The notes under the pieces are model-generated. The model ran no database searches. It was given only the letters and a program-made list of their open reading frames with translations, and was not told the DNA's origin. A stretch of DNA of 18,454 nt from an uncultured Bacteroidales bacterium. Lineage in GTDB: Bacteria; Bacteroidota; Bacteroidia; Bacteroidales; Bacteroidaceae. Shown here piece after piece: positions 8,727-16,330 of the stretch. Numbering within the stretch: the first letter of the stretch is position 1; every line of letters starts with the position of its first letter. Location of the stretch: NCBI GenBank assembly GCA_937898885.1, contig CALDKD010000123.1:1-18454 (forward strand). Reading direction: 5' to 3'. The position numbers and the translations under genes are program-made.

Positions 8727-9587
8727 ATGGAAAGACCCAGCATAAAAGACAATCTCAGGTACCAGCAGATGACGGTACGCGAAGGTGAATACGTACCCGA
8801 TGCGGGAATAGTGGAATACCCCTCTGACGACCCGTTCAAAAGACTTGTCACATCCACCGCCGTCCGCGACCTCAAGTTCGACGAAAACTATCCGTACGAG
8901 GACAACTCGTTCGGGTTCAAGATTCAGCGCGCCTTCGCATATTTCCTGGCGCTTGACCTGTTCTATATCGTCAACAAGCTGCGCTACGGCGTCCGTTTCG
9001 AAGGAAGGGAGAACCTGAAGAAATACCGCGAAGCATTCAGGAACGGTCTCGTGGCCGTATCAAACCATTGCTACCGCTGGGACGGGATGGCTATCGCCGA
9101 AGCCCTGCGGCACAGGTTGTGGGTCCCTATGTATTCCCGGCATTTCAACAGCAAGGACTACTGGTATATGCGATATTTCGGAGGCATCCCCATCCCCGAC
9201 AACTACGGCGGGCTGAAGAAATTCAACGAGGCCTTCGACAACATCAACAGGAAGAAAGGATGGATCCTGGTGTTCCCGGAATCCTGCAACTGGCATTTCT
9301 ACAAGCCCCTGAAACCTTTCAAGAAGGGGGCCCTGACGATGGCTTACAAATACAATATCCCAGTCCTTCCCATATGTATCGCCTATCGTGAAAGGACGGG
9401 CATCCACAAACTCTTCGACAAGCCTGAGATTCCTCTTATTACCGTCAGGATCGGAGAGCCCATATTCCCGGACTGCAGCAACAACCGCAAGGACGAGGTT
9501 GACCGGCTCATCCGCGAGTCGCACGCCGCGGTCTGCAATCTTGCCGGCATCGTCAACAATCCCTGGCCTCCCATTTGGGACGAATAA
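8727..9587 (+). CDS. PlsC-like 1-acylglycerol-phosphate acyltransferase family protein
   Basis: 286 residues. The acyltransferase HX4D motif is NHCYRWD with His114 and Asp119. GGIPIPD (152-158), VFPES (182-186) and the IPVLPI segment (211-216) correspond to family motifs II-IV that bind the glycerol-phosphate-type acceptor and acyl donor. One hydrophobic stretch at about 66-84 may associate with the membrane. The approximately 60-residue N-terminal extension before the fold is unusual for PlsC. It follows the GH3 gene by 9 bases. It may be an extra lysophosphatidate acyltransferase or, given the neighbour, an O-acyltransferase acting on an amide lipid such as an amino-acid lipid. The first view rests on sequence, the second on context. 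Confidence 0.9.
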   Translation: MERPSIKDNLRYQQMTVREGEYVPDAGIVEYPSDDPFKRLVTSTAVRDLKFDENYPYEDNSFGFKIQRAFAYFLALDLFYIVNKLRYGVRFEGRENLKKYREAFRNGLVAVSNHCYRWDGMAIAEALRHRLWVPMYSRHFNSKDYWYMRYFGGIPIPDNYGGLKKFNEAFDNINRKKGWILVFPESCNWHFYKPLKPFKKGALTMAYKYNIPVLPICIAYRERTGIHKLFDKPEIPLITVRIGEPIFPDCSNNRKDEVDRLIRESHAAVCNLAGIVNNPWPPIWDE

Positions 9588-9610
9588 TAGAGCTCCGGCC
9601 AGGAACGCGG

Positions 9611-10318
9611 CTATTCGAGCGGACGGATGAGGACTTCTGTCACATCTTTCAGTGACTCCTGAAGCGCATCAAGGTCCGTAGGGATGTCCGTCCCTCCGTA
9701 GTGGTAAGGGATGAACACCTCCGGGCGGATCGCCTTAACCACGTTCGCGCACTGTTCGACGGTCATAGTGTAGGGCTTGTTGCAGCAGACAAAGGCAATG
9801 TCTATGTCCCTTAAGGCAAGGACGTCCTCATTGTCTTCGGTATCGCCCGATACATATATGCGCTTGCCGGCAATGGTGATGATATACCCGGCATCGCCCC
9901 TCTCCTTCGGATGGAAAGCGAGCTGCCCGGGGCTGATGTTGTAGGCGGGGACCGCTTCTACCGCTATGCCCTCGAACGGTTCGATGGTCGTTCCGACGGC
10001 CATCTGCGTATATCCGTCAGCCTTCCCTGTAAGGATTTTTACGGCATTGGTGTCCAGATGGTCGAAATGGTCGTGGGTGACCAGAATCAGGTCGGCCTCC
10101 GGCTCGCCTTCCCAGTCGACGTTCTCTCCCACCGGATCGACGTAAATATGCTTCCCCAACGCTTCTATGCCGATGGAGGCATGTCCGTAGTATGTAAAAG
10201 TGATTTCGGTGCCGTTATCGGCCTTGAAAGTGTCCCTGGCATATTTCGATGCCTCTTTTGAGCTGCAGGAAATCAGTGCGAGCGTTGCCATGGCTGTAAG
10301 GATGGTTTTGTTTGTCAT
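9611..10318 (-). CDS. UlaG-like metallo-beta-lactamase-fold hydrolase, lipoprotein
   Basis: 235 residues. The N-terminal signal ends in LISC (Cys18), a plausible lipobox, so it is exported and anchored. The metal site is HDHFDH (His82, His84, Asp86, His87). A His in AFHPKERGDAGY (136), Asp159 in SGDTED and His206 in IPYHYGG complete the pattern of the UlaG/RomA/YcbJ-like branch, whose known members hydrolyse L-ascorbate-6-phosphate lactone or N-acylethanolamine phospholipids (NAPE-PLD type). The actual substrate here is open. An exported version next to acyl and lipase genes makes a lipid or amide substrate worth testing. It converges on the acyltransferase gene with a 23-base gap holding no obvious terminator. 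Confidence 0.92.
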   Translation of the reverse strand: MTNKTILTAMATLALISCSSKEASKYARDTFKADNGTEITFTYYGHASIGIEALGKHIYVDPVGENVDWEGEPEADLILVTHDHFDHLDTNAVKILTGKADGYTQMAVGTTIEPFEGIAVEAVPAYNISPGQLAFHPKERGDAGYIITIAGKRIYVSGDTEDNEDVLALRDIDIAFVCCNKPYTMTVEQCANVVKAIRPEVFIPYHYGGTDIPTDLDALQESLKDVTEVLIRPLE

Positions 10319-10322
10319 AGTA

Positions 10323-10330
10323 CAAATTTA
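10323..10330 (-). promoter_or_regulatory. -7 box of the UlaG-like gene, apparently leaderless
   Basis: TAAATTTG on the minus strand fits TAnnTTTG and ends only four bases (TACT) before the ATG at 10318, so transcription should begin at or within a few bases of the start codon. No TTTG is found at the -33 position. Confidence 0.5.
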
Positions 10331-10414
10331 AACATTTTTTGCCTGACTCACGACTAAAGTCACAAAATCGGCATCCATTTTTTTCATCATATTAATAATC
10401 TCTCTTATTTTTTC

Positions 10415-10451
10415 TAAATTTGTATAATTTTGGAAGCAAGGCAATCCTTGC
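10415..10451 (+). promoter_or_regulatory. Promoter and 5'-leader hairpin of the surface-lipoprotein operon
   Basis: Two overlapping candidates fit TAnnTTTG: TAAATTTG (10415-10422) and TAATTTTG (10425-10432). Neither has a good -33 TTTG. Just downstream, GCAAGG (10436-10441) and CCTTGC (10446-10451) form a perfect 6-bp stem with a CAAT loop, which would sit at the very 5' end of the mRNA. The leader to the ATG at 10480 is about 40-55 bases. Confidence 0.5.
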
Positions 10452-10479
10452 ATTGTTATCCATTGGAAATTAATCACAT

Positions 10480-11949
10480 ATGAAAAAAATCCTGCTTTAT
10501 CTGCTAGCCGCAGTCCTTATGACGGTCGGCTGCGAAAAAAACAATGCCCCTGAACCATCCGAAGAGGAAATCAACGAATTTCTGGAGGAGGCTTTCTGGG
10601 ATCAAACCGAAGTGCCGGAATATGAAGTGACATCGAAACAGACTCTCACCCCTCAGGAAATGGCGGATTTTTGTTTTGGACCGGATGCGAACATTGACAG
10701 TGAGGTGCTTGAAACCAAGACAGAGTTCCTGAAACAGTGCAAAGAGCAGCAGGAAGAATTGCAAAAGGAAGACCCGGACAATCAGATATTTTTTGTAAAA
10801 GCTACTTTCCATTATACTACTCCCCACTACTGGAAAGACCAGAGAGCCCTTTTGTCCGGCTTTCTTGCTTATGCTTGTACTGCCGTGGAAGGCCATCCCG
10901 TTGAACAGGATCACATCATATTCTGCTGCCCGTACACACATACCTTGGAAAGTGAATGCGCCACCGAAAGCAACGGCGGCAAAGAGTTCTTGACATATTT
11001 ACACCAAAGCCTGTTCATAATGCCTGACGGTCAGGGCTTCGGTGAAACCAAGAATACAACCCAGACATATCTTCTCCACACTGTCCGCGCACGCCAGTAT
11101 TATGATGCTCTGGTTGCAGGATACCATGCCTATACTTCCAAATATGAAGGAAAGATGGCGAGCGATTGGACCTTGCGTGTGGTGGGAGCATCGCAAGGTG
11201 CGGCGGATGCCATTGCCCTGCATAGATATCTTGACACAAATAACAAACATTTGGATCTCTCCAAGTACTATAACGAAGGAAAGGGCGCAGAGGCCGAACG
11301 ACTTTGTGAAAAATATGGTTATCCGGCAGGTTCCAAATTCATAGAAGTGCCACTTTGTGACATACACAAATTCGAGTATTCATTTGTCTGCAGCGGCCCA
11401 TATTGCCCCGAAGCTACAATGCAAGCTTATCATGAATGGAAGAAGATGTCCTATCCTTGTGTGATACCGTTGGTTATCAAGTCGATGAAAAACTGCACCC
11501 ACGGACTTGACGGTTATGAAGAATCTGAATTCTTTTCAGAGGCATGGGACAACAACAAGGCTGATTTTGACAAGATCTATCTTGAAAAGACAATGAAGTC
11601 ATATGACCTGAATTATTATTTGTGCGAAAAGTTGGGACATAGAACAAGTGAGTTCAACATTCCGATGCTGCCGCTCGATGCGATTCTAAGTCAGGCTATG
11701 GGAGAATCCGATTCTGATATTTACAAGGCTTTGATGGCCTGTCTGAGAGAGCAGGACCTTACCAGCGGTTGGACTCCCAAGACCAAAGCAAAGATAATGT
11801 ACACCAAAAAGGATGAGGTCGTGCCTTGTGTCAATTCGCAAGAACTCATCAACCTGTTTAAGGACAGCCACTGCCGATATGAAGAGATAATATCCAAGAA
11901 AAGCGACCACGTCGCTTGTTGCACGGAATTCGTAAAAAAGAAATGGTAA
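10480..11949 (+). CDS. Cysteine-rich alpha/beta-hydrolase lipoprotein (secretory-lipase-like)
   Basis: 489 residues. The signal peptide ends in TVGC (Cys18), so it is an envelope lipoprotein; an acidic linker follows (EPSEEE). The hydrolase core shows the nucleophile elbow GASQG with Ser238, a likely acid Asp445 in YTKKDEVVP, and a likely base His477 in KSDHVAC. The segment MPDGQGFGE (181-189) followed by a conserved-looking YLLH resembles the PDYxGxG region of fungal/bacterial secretory lipases (LIP family). It should hydrolyse esters, perhaps lipids. It has 18 cysteines after the anchor, including CC pairs at 149-150 and 480-481, far more than usual for such lipoproteins. Base composition is clearly more A+T-rich than the flanking operons. 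It is first in a four-gene operon. Substrate and precise family are uncertain. Confidence 0.8.
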   Translation: MKKILLYLLAAVLMTVGCEKNNAPEPSEEEINEFLEEAFWDQTEVPEYEVTSKQTLTPQEMADFCFGPDANIDSEVLETKTEFLKQCKEQQEELQKEDPDNQIFFVKATFHYTTPHYWKDQRALLSGFLAYACTAVEGHPVEQDHIIFCCPYTHTLESECATESNGGKEFLTYLHQSLFIMPDGQGFGETKNTTQTYLLHTVRARQYYDALVAGYHAYTSKYEGKMASDWTLRVVGASQGAADAIALHRYLDTNNKHLDLSKYYNEGKGAEAERLCEKYGYPAGSKFIEVPLCDIHKFEYSFVCSGPYCPEATMQAYHEWKKMSYPCVIPLVIKSMKNCTHGLDGYEESEFFSEAWDNNKADFDKIYLEKTMKSYDLNYYLCEKLGHRTSEFNIPMLPLDAILSQAMGESDSDIYKALMACLREQDLTSGWTPKTKAKIMYTKKDEVVPCVNSQELINLFKDSHCRYEEIISKKSDHVACCTEFVKKKW

Positions 11950-11962
11950 AGAAACATATATT

Positions 11963-12115
11963 ATGGAATTTTTAAAGAATGAATACAAAGTCCCTCAGAC
12001 CAGGGTTATCGAGGTAAACGTACTGAAAGTTCTCTGCGCCAGTATACTGGAAGGGAAGAATACCGAGAAGATCACTGTCAGTGGCAACAGTTACGGTGAC
12101 GACAATTTTGAATAA
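11963..12115 (+). CDS. 50-residue small protein with a central LCAS motif, unknown function
   Basis: The 50-codon frame ATG 11963 to TAA 12113-12115 sits exactly 13 bases after the lipase-like gene and 13 bases before the next lipoprotein start. It reads MEFLKNEYKVPQ, then a beta-like VIEVNVLKVLCAS, then a Gly/Asn/Asp-rich tail ending GDDNFE. It has no signal peptide or membrane segment. From general familiarity, short Bacteroidales proteins often have this plan: a basic start, a V-E-V strand, Leu-Cys-x-Ser and an acidic Gly/Asp tail. They often lie beside surface lipoproteins, but I know of no assigned function. Even spacing, an in-frame start without interruption and family-like layout support it as real. 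A RiPP-type precursor or chaperone-like role is only speculation. Confidence 0.6.
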   Translation: MEFLKNEYKVPQTRVIEVNVLKVLCASILEGKNTEKITVSGNSYGDDNFE

Positions 12116-12128
12116 TGAGAACCGTGTT

Positions 12129-14561
12129 ATGAAGAAAATAATCATAGCAATGTCTGCCTTGGCGGCAGCATTCACAATGGTTTCCTGCGACAAGGAGCAG
12201 ATTGCCGGGCCCGAGGCCAGCGTGGCCGGAAACGACATCATCATAGCATATACCGAGGACAATCTCTCGAAGACAAGCCTCAGCGGGGATGACTCCAAAG
12301 GCTACGATGTGGTCTGGTCCACAGGAGACAAGATTAATATCGGGGGCAACATCTTCGAACTCACTGAAGGCGAAGGTACCACCGAGGGCACGTTCCGGGG
12401 CACGCTCCCGAAAGATGGCACATATACCGCCTGTTATCCTGAGACTTATAACGGGACAAAATGGCCGGTCAATCTGACATACGCCGAAGGCAACGTCACC
12501 GGTTCGCCGATGAAGGCCGATGTGACAATCTCAGGCGGAAAGGTCACAGAGCCCCTCAGCTTCAAGAACGCCGGCGGCATCTTGCGGCTGACGCTCAAGG
12601 GGAATGCCACGGTAAGGGATATCACCTTTTCCGGGGCAGATGACGATATATGTCTGACTTGCGGCGCCGGCGTCCAACTTAATGACACGGACGGCAAAGT
12701 CTTCCACATTGCGGTACCCGCGGGGGAATTCCCTGAGGCGGGATTCGAATTCTATTTCAACGACGGCAACTCCATAAAAAAAAGGATGAAGGCCGGCACC
12801 GCACTTGTCATCGAGCGCAGCAAGATAACGAAAGCATCAATAAGCGGAATCAATACCACAGGTCCGATTGATATGCTTCCCGGCGTCTTCAGAGTGGCAG
12901 AAAACAGGCAGGTTCGCTTCTCGAAAGGCAACCTCCGCTATACGGTCGATTCCGGAACATGGAGTTTCTTCGACAGGCAGTACGATTGCGGCCCTTCAAA
13001 CTATGAGGATGGTCACGACAAGGAAATATCATTGTTTACCTGGGGATATAATTCAACAAAATCTATTATACCTGATGGAACGGACGGAGACAATGTCAGC
13101 ATAACTTCCGGCGACTTGGAACAGGCAGAGGACTGGGGCTCACAGATTGGTGACGGCTACACCTGGCGCACACTGACAAACGCCGAGTGGCAGTATCTGC
13201 TCAAAACCAGAGATAATGCCAATCAAAAATATGCTGTGGCTACGGTATGCGGAATCCACGGGCTCATCATACTTCCTGATATATTCATCGACCCTATGAA
13301 GAATGGTGGAAGCGGAGCATTCGTGACTCATATACCGGAGTGGACCTCTAATGTATATACAGGAGGGGATTGGGAAGCTATGGAATATGCCGGAGCGGTT
13401 TTCCTTCCTGATGCAAGGTTGCGCGAGGGAAAGGACATCTGGGATCAAGGGGGTCACTATTGGTCGTCTTCTGTTTATCCTGATCCATTGTTTGCGAACA
13501 TCTTCTATTTTAGTAAATTATCTACTTTCAACCTTGACCACTACAGACGGAATTGCGGTTGCTCTGTCCGCCTCGTTACAAACACAGATGCCACATACAC
13601 ATACTCCGTAACCTTCGACTCGAACGGCAAGATTGCCAGCGGGATGCCGGCGAGCATCAAGGAAATCGCGTATGGTGCGACCATCGCCGAACCGGCAACC
13701 AAACCGACTGTTGAAGGTTATATGTTCACAGGATGGTATAAAGATAAAATATGCACGACTCCATGGAACTTCGACTCCGATGTTGTTTCCAGACATACCA
13801 CCCTTTATGCCGGATGGGCCGAAGCGCCGCTTTCAGGCAAATTCTCTGTCAATTCCAGTGGAAAGCAGGTTTATTTCTCGAAGGGCAATCTGTGGGCGGA
13901 TGGCTCAGATGTCCTGCATTTTGAGGACAAGCAGTATGGCTTCAACAAAATATATGATAAAAGTCACGTGTCTCATTTCACCTGGAGCTCAACCGTGAAT
14001 GGAGCTGTAACGGAATACGGTTACACAAGCCATCTCTTCTGTGATGAGACCCACAAGGTTTCTGTTGGTATCAGCGGACCGCTTTACTATGCCCTTTCAA
14101 AAGATGAATGGGCCTATCTGTTCAACGGCAGAGGAGACAATTGTTATACTGTCGACATTACATATGGGGGAGTGAAAGGAATTTTGATTTATCCCGACAA
14201 TTTGGATTCACGTTACAAATTACAGCCAGGGGACGTAATTGCAACAGATGCCAACTTCCCTCAAGGTGGTTGCGTCTTTCTTCCCGCTGCGGGATGGCGT
14301 TATCATTTTGATGTAAAAAACAGCGGCAACCTGAGTAACGGTTTCTATCGTACGTCTACAGCCACGGGTAATTACATGCCGTACAGTTTGAACTTCTATT
14401 GCGGAACTCCCGACTATAAAGGAATCACAGACGACATTTATGAAATCAGCGGCGACATCCTCCCCCTCTACAGCGATGTCGATCATGGTGCTGTCTACAT
14501 CAGCGAACCCGGTGTCAAAAACAACGCCCTCTCCATCCGCCTTGTCATGGATGCGGAATAA
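12129..14561 (+). CDS. Fimbrillin-like lipoprotein with InlB B-type repeat and two FSKGNL modules
   Basis: 810 residues from the ATG at 12129, which gives a lipoprotein signal ending MVSC (Cys20); the longer frame from 12081 overlaps the small gene and is rejected. Residues about 41-238 resemble the fimbrillin-like (Mfa/FimA-type) domain, with a VWSTGDKI segment and a later LSFKNAGGILRL strand. Residues about 251-485 and 566-806 are two copies of one module. Each starts with a FSKGNL motif (264-269, 583-588), then an EWxYL helix, an IxxPD segment, an xVFLPxAG strand and a final S-x-RLV strand. Between them, about 490-563 is a Listeria-Bacteroides/InlB B-type repeat (VTFDSNG, GYMFTGWY, TTLYAGWAE). 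It is probably surface-exposed and adhesive or glycan-binding. Ligand unknown. Confidence 0.85.
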   Translation: MKKIIIAMSALAAAFTMVSCDKEQIAGPEASVAGNDIIIAYTEDNLSKTSLSGDDSKGYDVVWSTGDKINIGGNIFELTEGEGTTEGTFRGTLPKDGTYTACYPETYNGTKWPVNLTYAEGNVTGSPMKADVTISGGKVTEPLSFKNAGGILRLTLKGNATVRDITFSGADDDICLTCGAGVQLNDTDGKVFHIAVPAGEFPEAGFEFYFNDGNSIKKRMKAGTALVIERSKITKASISGINTTGPIDMLPGVFRVAENRQVRFSKGNLRYTVDSGTWSFFDRQYDCGPSNYEDGHDKEISLFTWGYNSTKSIIPDGTDGDNVSITSGDLEQAEDWGSQIGDGYTWRTLTNAEWQYLLKTRDNANQKYAVATVCGIHGLIILPDIFIDPMKNGGSGAFVTHIPEWTSNVYTGGDWEAMEYAGAVFLPDARLREGKDIWDQGGHYWSSSVYPDPLFANIFYFSKLSTFNLDHYRRNCGCSVRLVTNTDATYTYSVTFDSNGKIASGMPASIKEIAYGATIAEPATKPTVEGYMFTGWYKDKICTTPWNFDSDVVSRHTTLYAGWAEAPLSGKFSVNSSGKQVYFSKGNLWADGSDVLHFEDKQYGFNKIYDKSHVSHFTWSSTVNGAVTEYGYTSHLFCDETHKVSVGISGPLYYALSKDEWAYLFNGRGDNCYTVDITYGGVKGILIYPDNLDSRYKLQPGDVIATDANFPQGGCVFLPAAGWRYHFDVKNSGNLSNGFYRTSTATGNYMPYSLNFYCGTPDYKGITDDIYEISGDILPLYSDVDHGAVYISEPGVKNNALSIRLVMDAE

Positions 14562-15231
14562 ACTCAAGACATTATTGAGTGCAAAGACTGCATATATCCT
14601 GTATGCAGTCTTTGCGCTGCTGTATTTCATCCCGGCTTTCGGCCTGCCTCATAAGATCTGTATTCCCGTTTTCATCCTTGCGGCATTTTCCATAGGCAAG
14701 GCTCCGTGGCAGATAACGGCGGCGCTGTTCCTTTCAGCATTGGGAGACCTGGCCGGTTCCTTCAAGGTCAGTTCCGGTGGCGAGCTGGCCCTGGTCTTCC
14801 AGATACTGTTCTTCGCTCTCGGACATATCTCATACATCTTATATTTCTGCACCACCGCATTACGCCACAAACGTGACTCAAATAAGAAGAGCGGTCTTTA
14901 TTGCTGTGCGGTGCTGGTCCTCTGCGCCGGCATATTCATCTTCGTCCTTTCCCGCATAGTCCCTTGCGTGGACGTGCGGATTCTGAAGATATGCGTGACA
15001 TGCTATGCCGCCATCATAATAACGATGCTGTTCTCCGCCCTGATGACAAGGGATTGGATTTTCTGTCTTGGCGCGGTTCTCTTCGTCACGTCGGACTTCA
15101 TCCTTGCCTGGAATACGTTCGTAGGTGCAGTCCCGGGAGAGGATTACCTGATAATGATATCATACTACGCCGCACAGGCGATCATCGCCAGCCGTACTGC
15201 CTTCAAGTGGCGATGCGCTCAGAGTTCATGA
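14551..15231 (+). CDS. YhhN-family (lysoplasmalogenase-like) membrane protein
   Basis: 226 residues, about eight membrane segments. YhhN/TMEM86 signatures are SALGD (62-66), GH in helix 4 (91-92), GAVLFVTSD (174-182), AWNTF (186-190) and YYAAQ (205-209). Characterised members (TMEM86B and a Legionella homologue) cleave the vinyl-ether bond of lysoplasmalogen; many bacterial members are untested. I chose ATG 14551 because translation then begins at the first membrane-proximal basic segment (MRNKLK). It overlaps the previous gene by 11 bases, implying coupled translation with the surface lipoprotein. Frames running upstream to 14440 lie inside that gene. Plasmalogens are known in some anaerobes, so a role in membrane-lipid turnover is plausible, but whether this organism makes them is unknown. 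Confidence 0.88.
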   Translation: MRNKLKTLLSAKTAYILYAVFALLYFIPAFGLPHKICIPVFILAAFSIGKAPWQITAALFLSALGDLAGSFKVSSGGELALVFQILFFALGHISYILYFCTTALRHKRDSNKKSGLYCCAVLVLCAGIFIFVLSRIVPCVDVRILKICVTCYAAIIITMLFSALMTRDWIFCLGAVLFVTSDFILAWNTFVGAVPGEDYLIMISYYAAQAIIASRTAFKWRCAQSS

Positions 15232-15246
15232 AATGAATTCCAACAA

Positions 15247-15282
15247 AAAATGGAGGCCGACCATTATGGCGACCTCCATTTT
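15247..15282. terminator. Bidirectional hairpin terminator between YhhN and tsf
   Basis: AAAATGGAGG (15247-15256) pairs perfectly with CCTCCATTTT (15273-15282). The A run and T run flank the G+C core on both sides, so it can stop transcription from the plus-strand surface operon and from the minus-strand ribosomal operon. It lies 15 bases after the YhhN stop and about 20 bases after the tsf stop. Confidence 0.85.
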
Positions 15283-15302
15283 CTTATATTGTCCGTCTCG
15301 CT

Positions 15303-16298
15303 TTAGTCAGTGAGAGAGAACCTCTTGATGACTGTGATCTTGAGATCCTTGTCAGCGGCTGCAAGGACTTCCTTGACAGTCTTCTTGTCATCTGACATCT
15401 GATACTCCTGCTCGACGAGGGTGTTCTCCTTGAGGAATTTCTGGAGACGTCCCTTGGCGATGTTCTCAATCATGACGGGATTGAGGTTTGCAGCCTTCTC
15501 AGCGCCGACGGTCTTGATAATCTCACGGGCCTTGTCTGCAATCTCGGGAGTGATCCAACCCTTGGCGGTGTTGGACTCGATATGATCCTCGGAGTCAACG
15601 TGCGCGGGGTTGATGCCTGCCTTCTTGAGGGCAGCCTCAACGGCCTTCTGCACCTGCTCTTCCTTGGTCTTCTCGACAGCAACGTTGTACTCAGTGTCAA
15701 GGACTTCCTTAGGGCAGTCCTCTGCTGCGATGGCAACGGGGTTCATGGATGCAACCTGCATCACGACTCCCTTTGCGATGTCTTCGGAAACGGGTTTGTT
15801 GAATCCTGCGAGAGCACCGAGCTTTCCGTTGAGTGTGTGGATATATGCCTTTACGAAAGGAGCCTCGACAAGTGCATAGAATGCGAGGACGTGCTTCTCT
15901 CCGGTCTTGCCGGTCTGGGCCTCGACAGCCTCAGCCACGGTGTAGCCATCAGCCATCTTGCAAGCCTTGAGGCCTTCGATGTCTGCAGGGCAGTTGGCGA
16001 TGGCAACGTCGGCGATAGCCTCGGCGAGATTCTGGAAATCAGCGTTGCGGGACACGAAGTCGGTCTCGCAGCCCAGGCACACGAGGACACCCTTGCCACC
16101 CTCGACGCGTGCCTTTACGGCACCCTCGGAGGTCTCACGGTCAGCCCTCTTTGCAGCCACGAGCTTGCCCTTCTCACGGATGATGTTGATAGCCTTGTTG
16201 AAGTCGCCTTCGGCTTCTTCAAGAGCCTTCTTGCAGTCCATCATACCTGCGGAAGTCATTTTACGTAATTTCATTACGTCTGCTGCGGTAATAGCCAT
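15303..16298 (-). CDS. tsf: Translation elongation factor Ts
   Basis: 331 residues, longer than the approximately 283 of E. coli but usual for Bacteroidota. The UBA-like N-terminal domain covers about 4-40 (MKLRKMTSAGMMDCKKAL), with the conserved IIREKG and then CETDFV, whose Thr79-Asp80-Phe81-Val82 insert into EF-Tu to expel GDP. Core subdomains N and C fill about 60-290. The central EDCPKEVLDTEYNVA region and the C-terminal TLVEQEYQ segment fit the family. It is the last gene of rplM-rpsI-rpsB-tsf, 32 bases after rpsB, and ends at a shared terminator. The start ATG lacks a Shine-Dalgarno, as is normal in this phylum. Confidence 0.99.
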   Translation of the reverse strand: MAITAADVMKLRKMTSAGMMDCKKALEEAEGDFNKAINIIREKGKLVAAKRADRETSEGAVKARVEGGKGVLVCLGCETDFVSRNADFQNLAEAIADVAIANCPADIEGLKACKMADGYTVAEAVEAQTGKTGEKHVLAFYALVEAPFVKAYIHTLNGKLGALAGFNKPVSEDIAKGVVMQVASMNPVAIAAEDCPKEVLDTEYNVAVEKTKEEQVQKAVEAALKKAGINPAHVDSEDHIESNTAKGWITPEIADKAREIIKTVGAEKAANLNPVMIENIAKGRLQKFLKENTLVEQEYQMSDDKKTVKEVLAAADKDLKITVIKRFSLTD

Positions 16299-16330
16299 AG
16301 TCTTTATCTGTTAAAAGTCAAACAAACGGA

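Noticed and set aside
9588..9610. A terminator between the convergent acyltransferase and UlaG-like genes
   Set aside because: Only a GAGCTC palindrome and weak G+C complementarity are present; there is no stem with a T run on either strand.
12081..12128. A longer N-terminus for the fimbrillin-like lipoprotein
   Set aside because: It would put 16 residues before the lipoprotein signal and overlap the small gene. The ATG at 12129 gives a standard signal peptide.
15582..16268. A 228-codon plus-strand frame antisense to tsf
   Set aside because: Leu/Ser/Cys-rich shadow of the highly conserved tsf gene.
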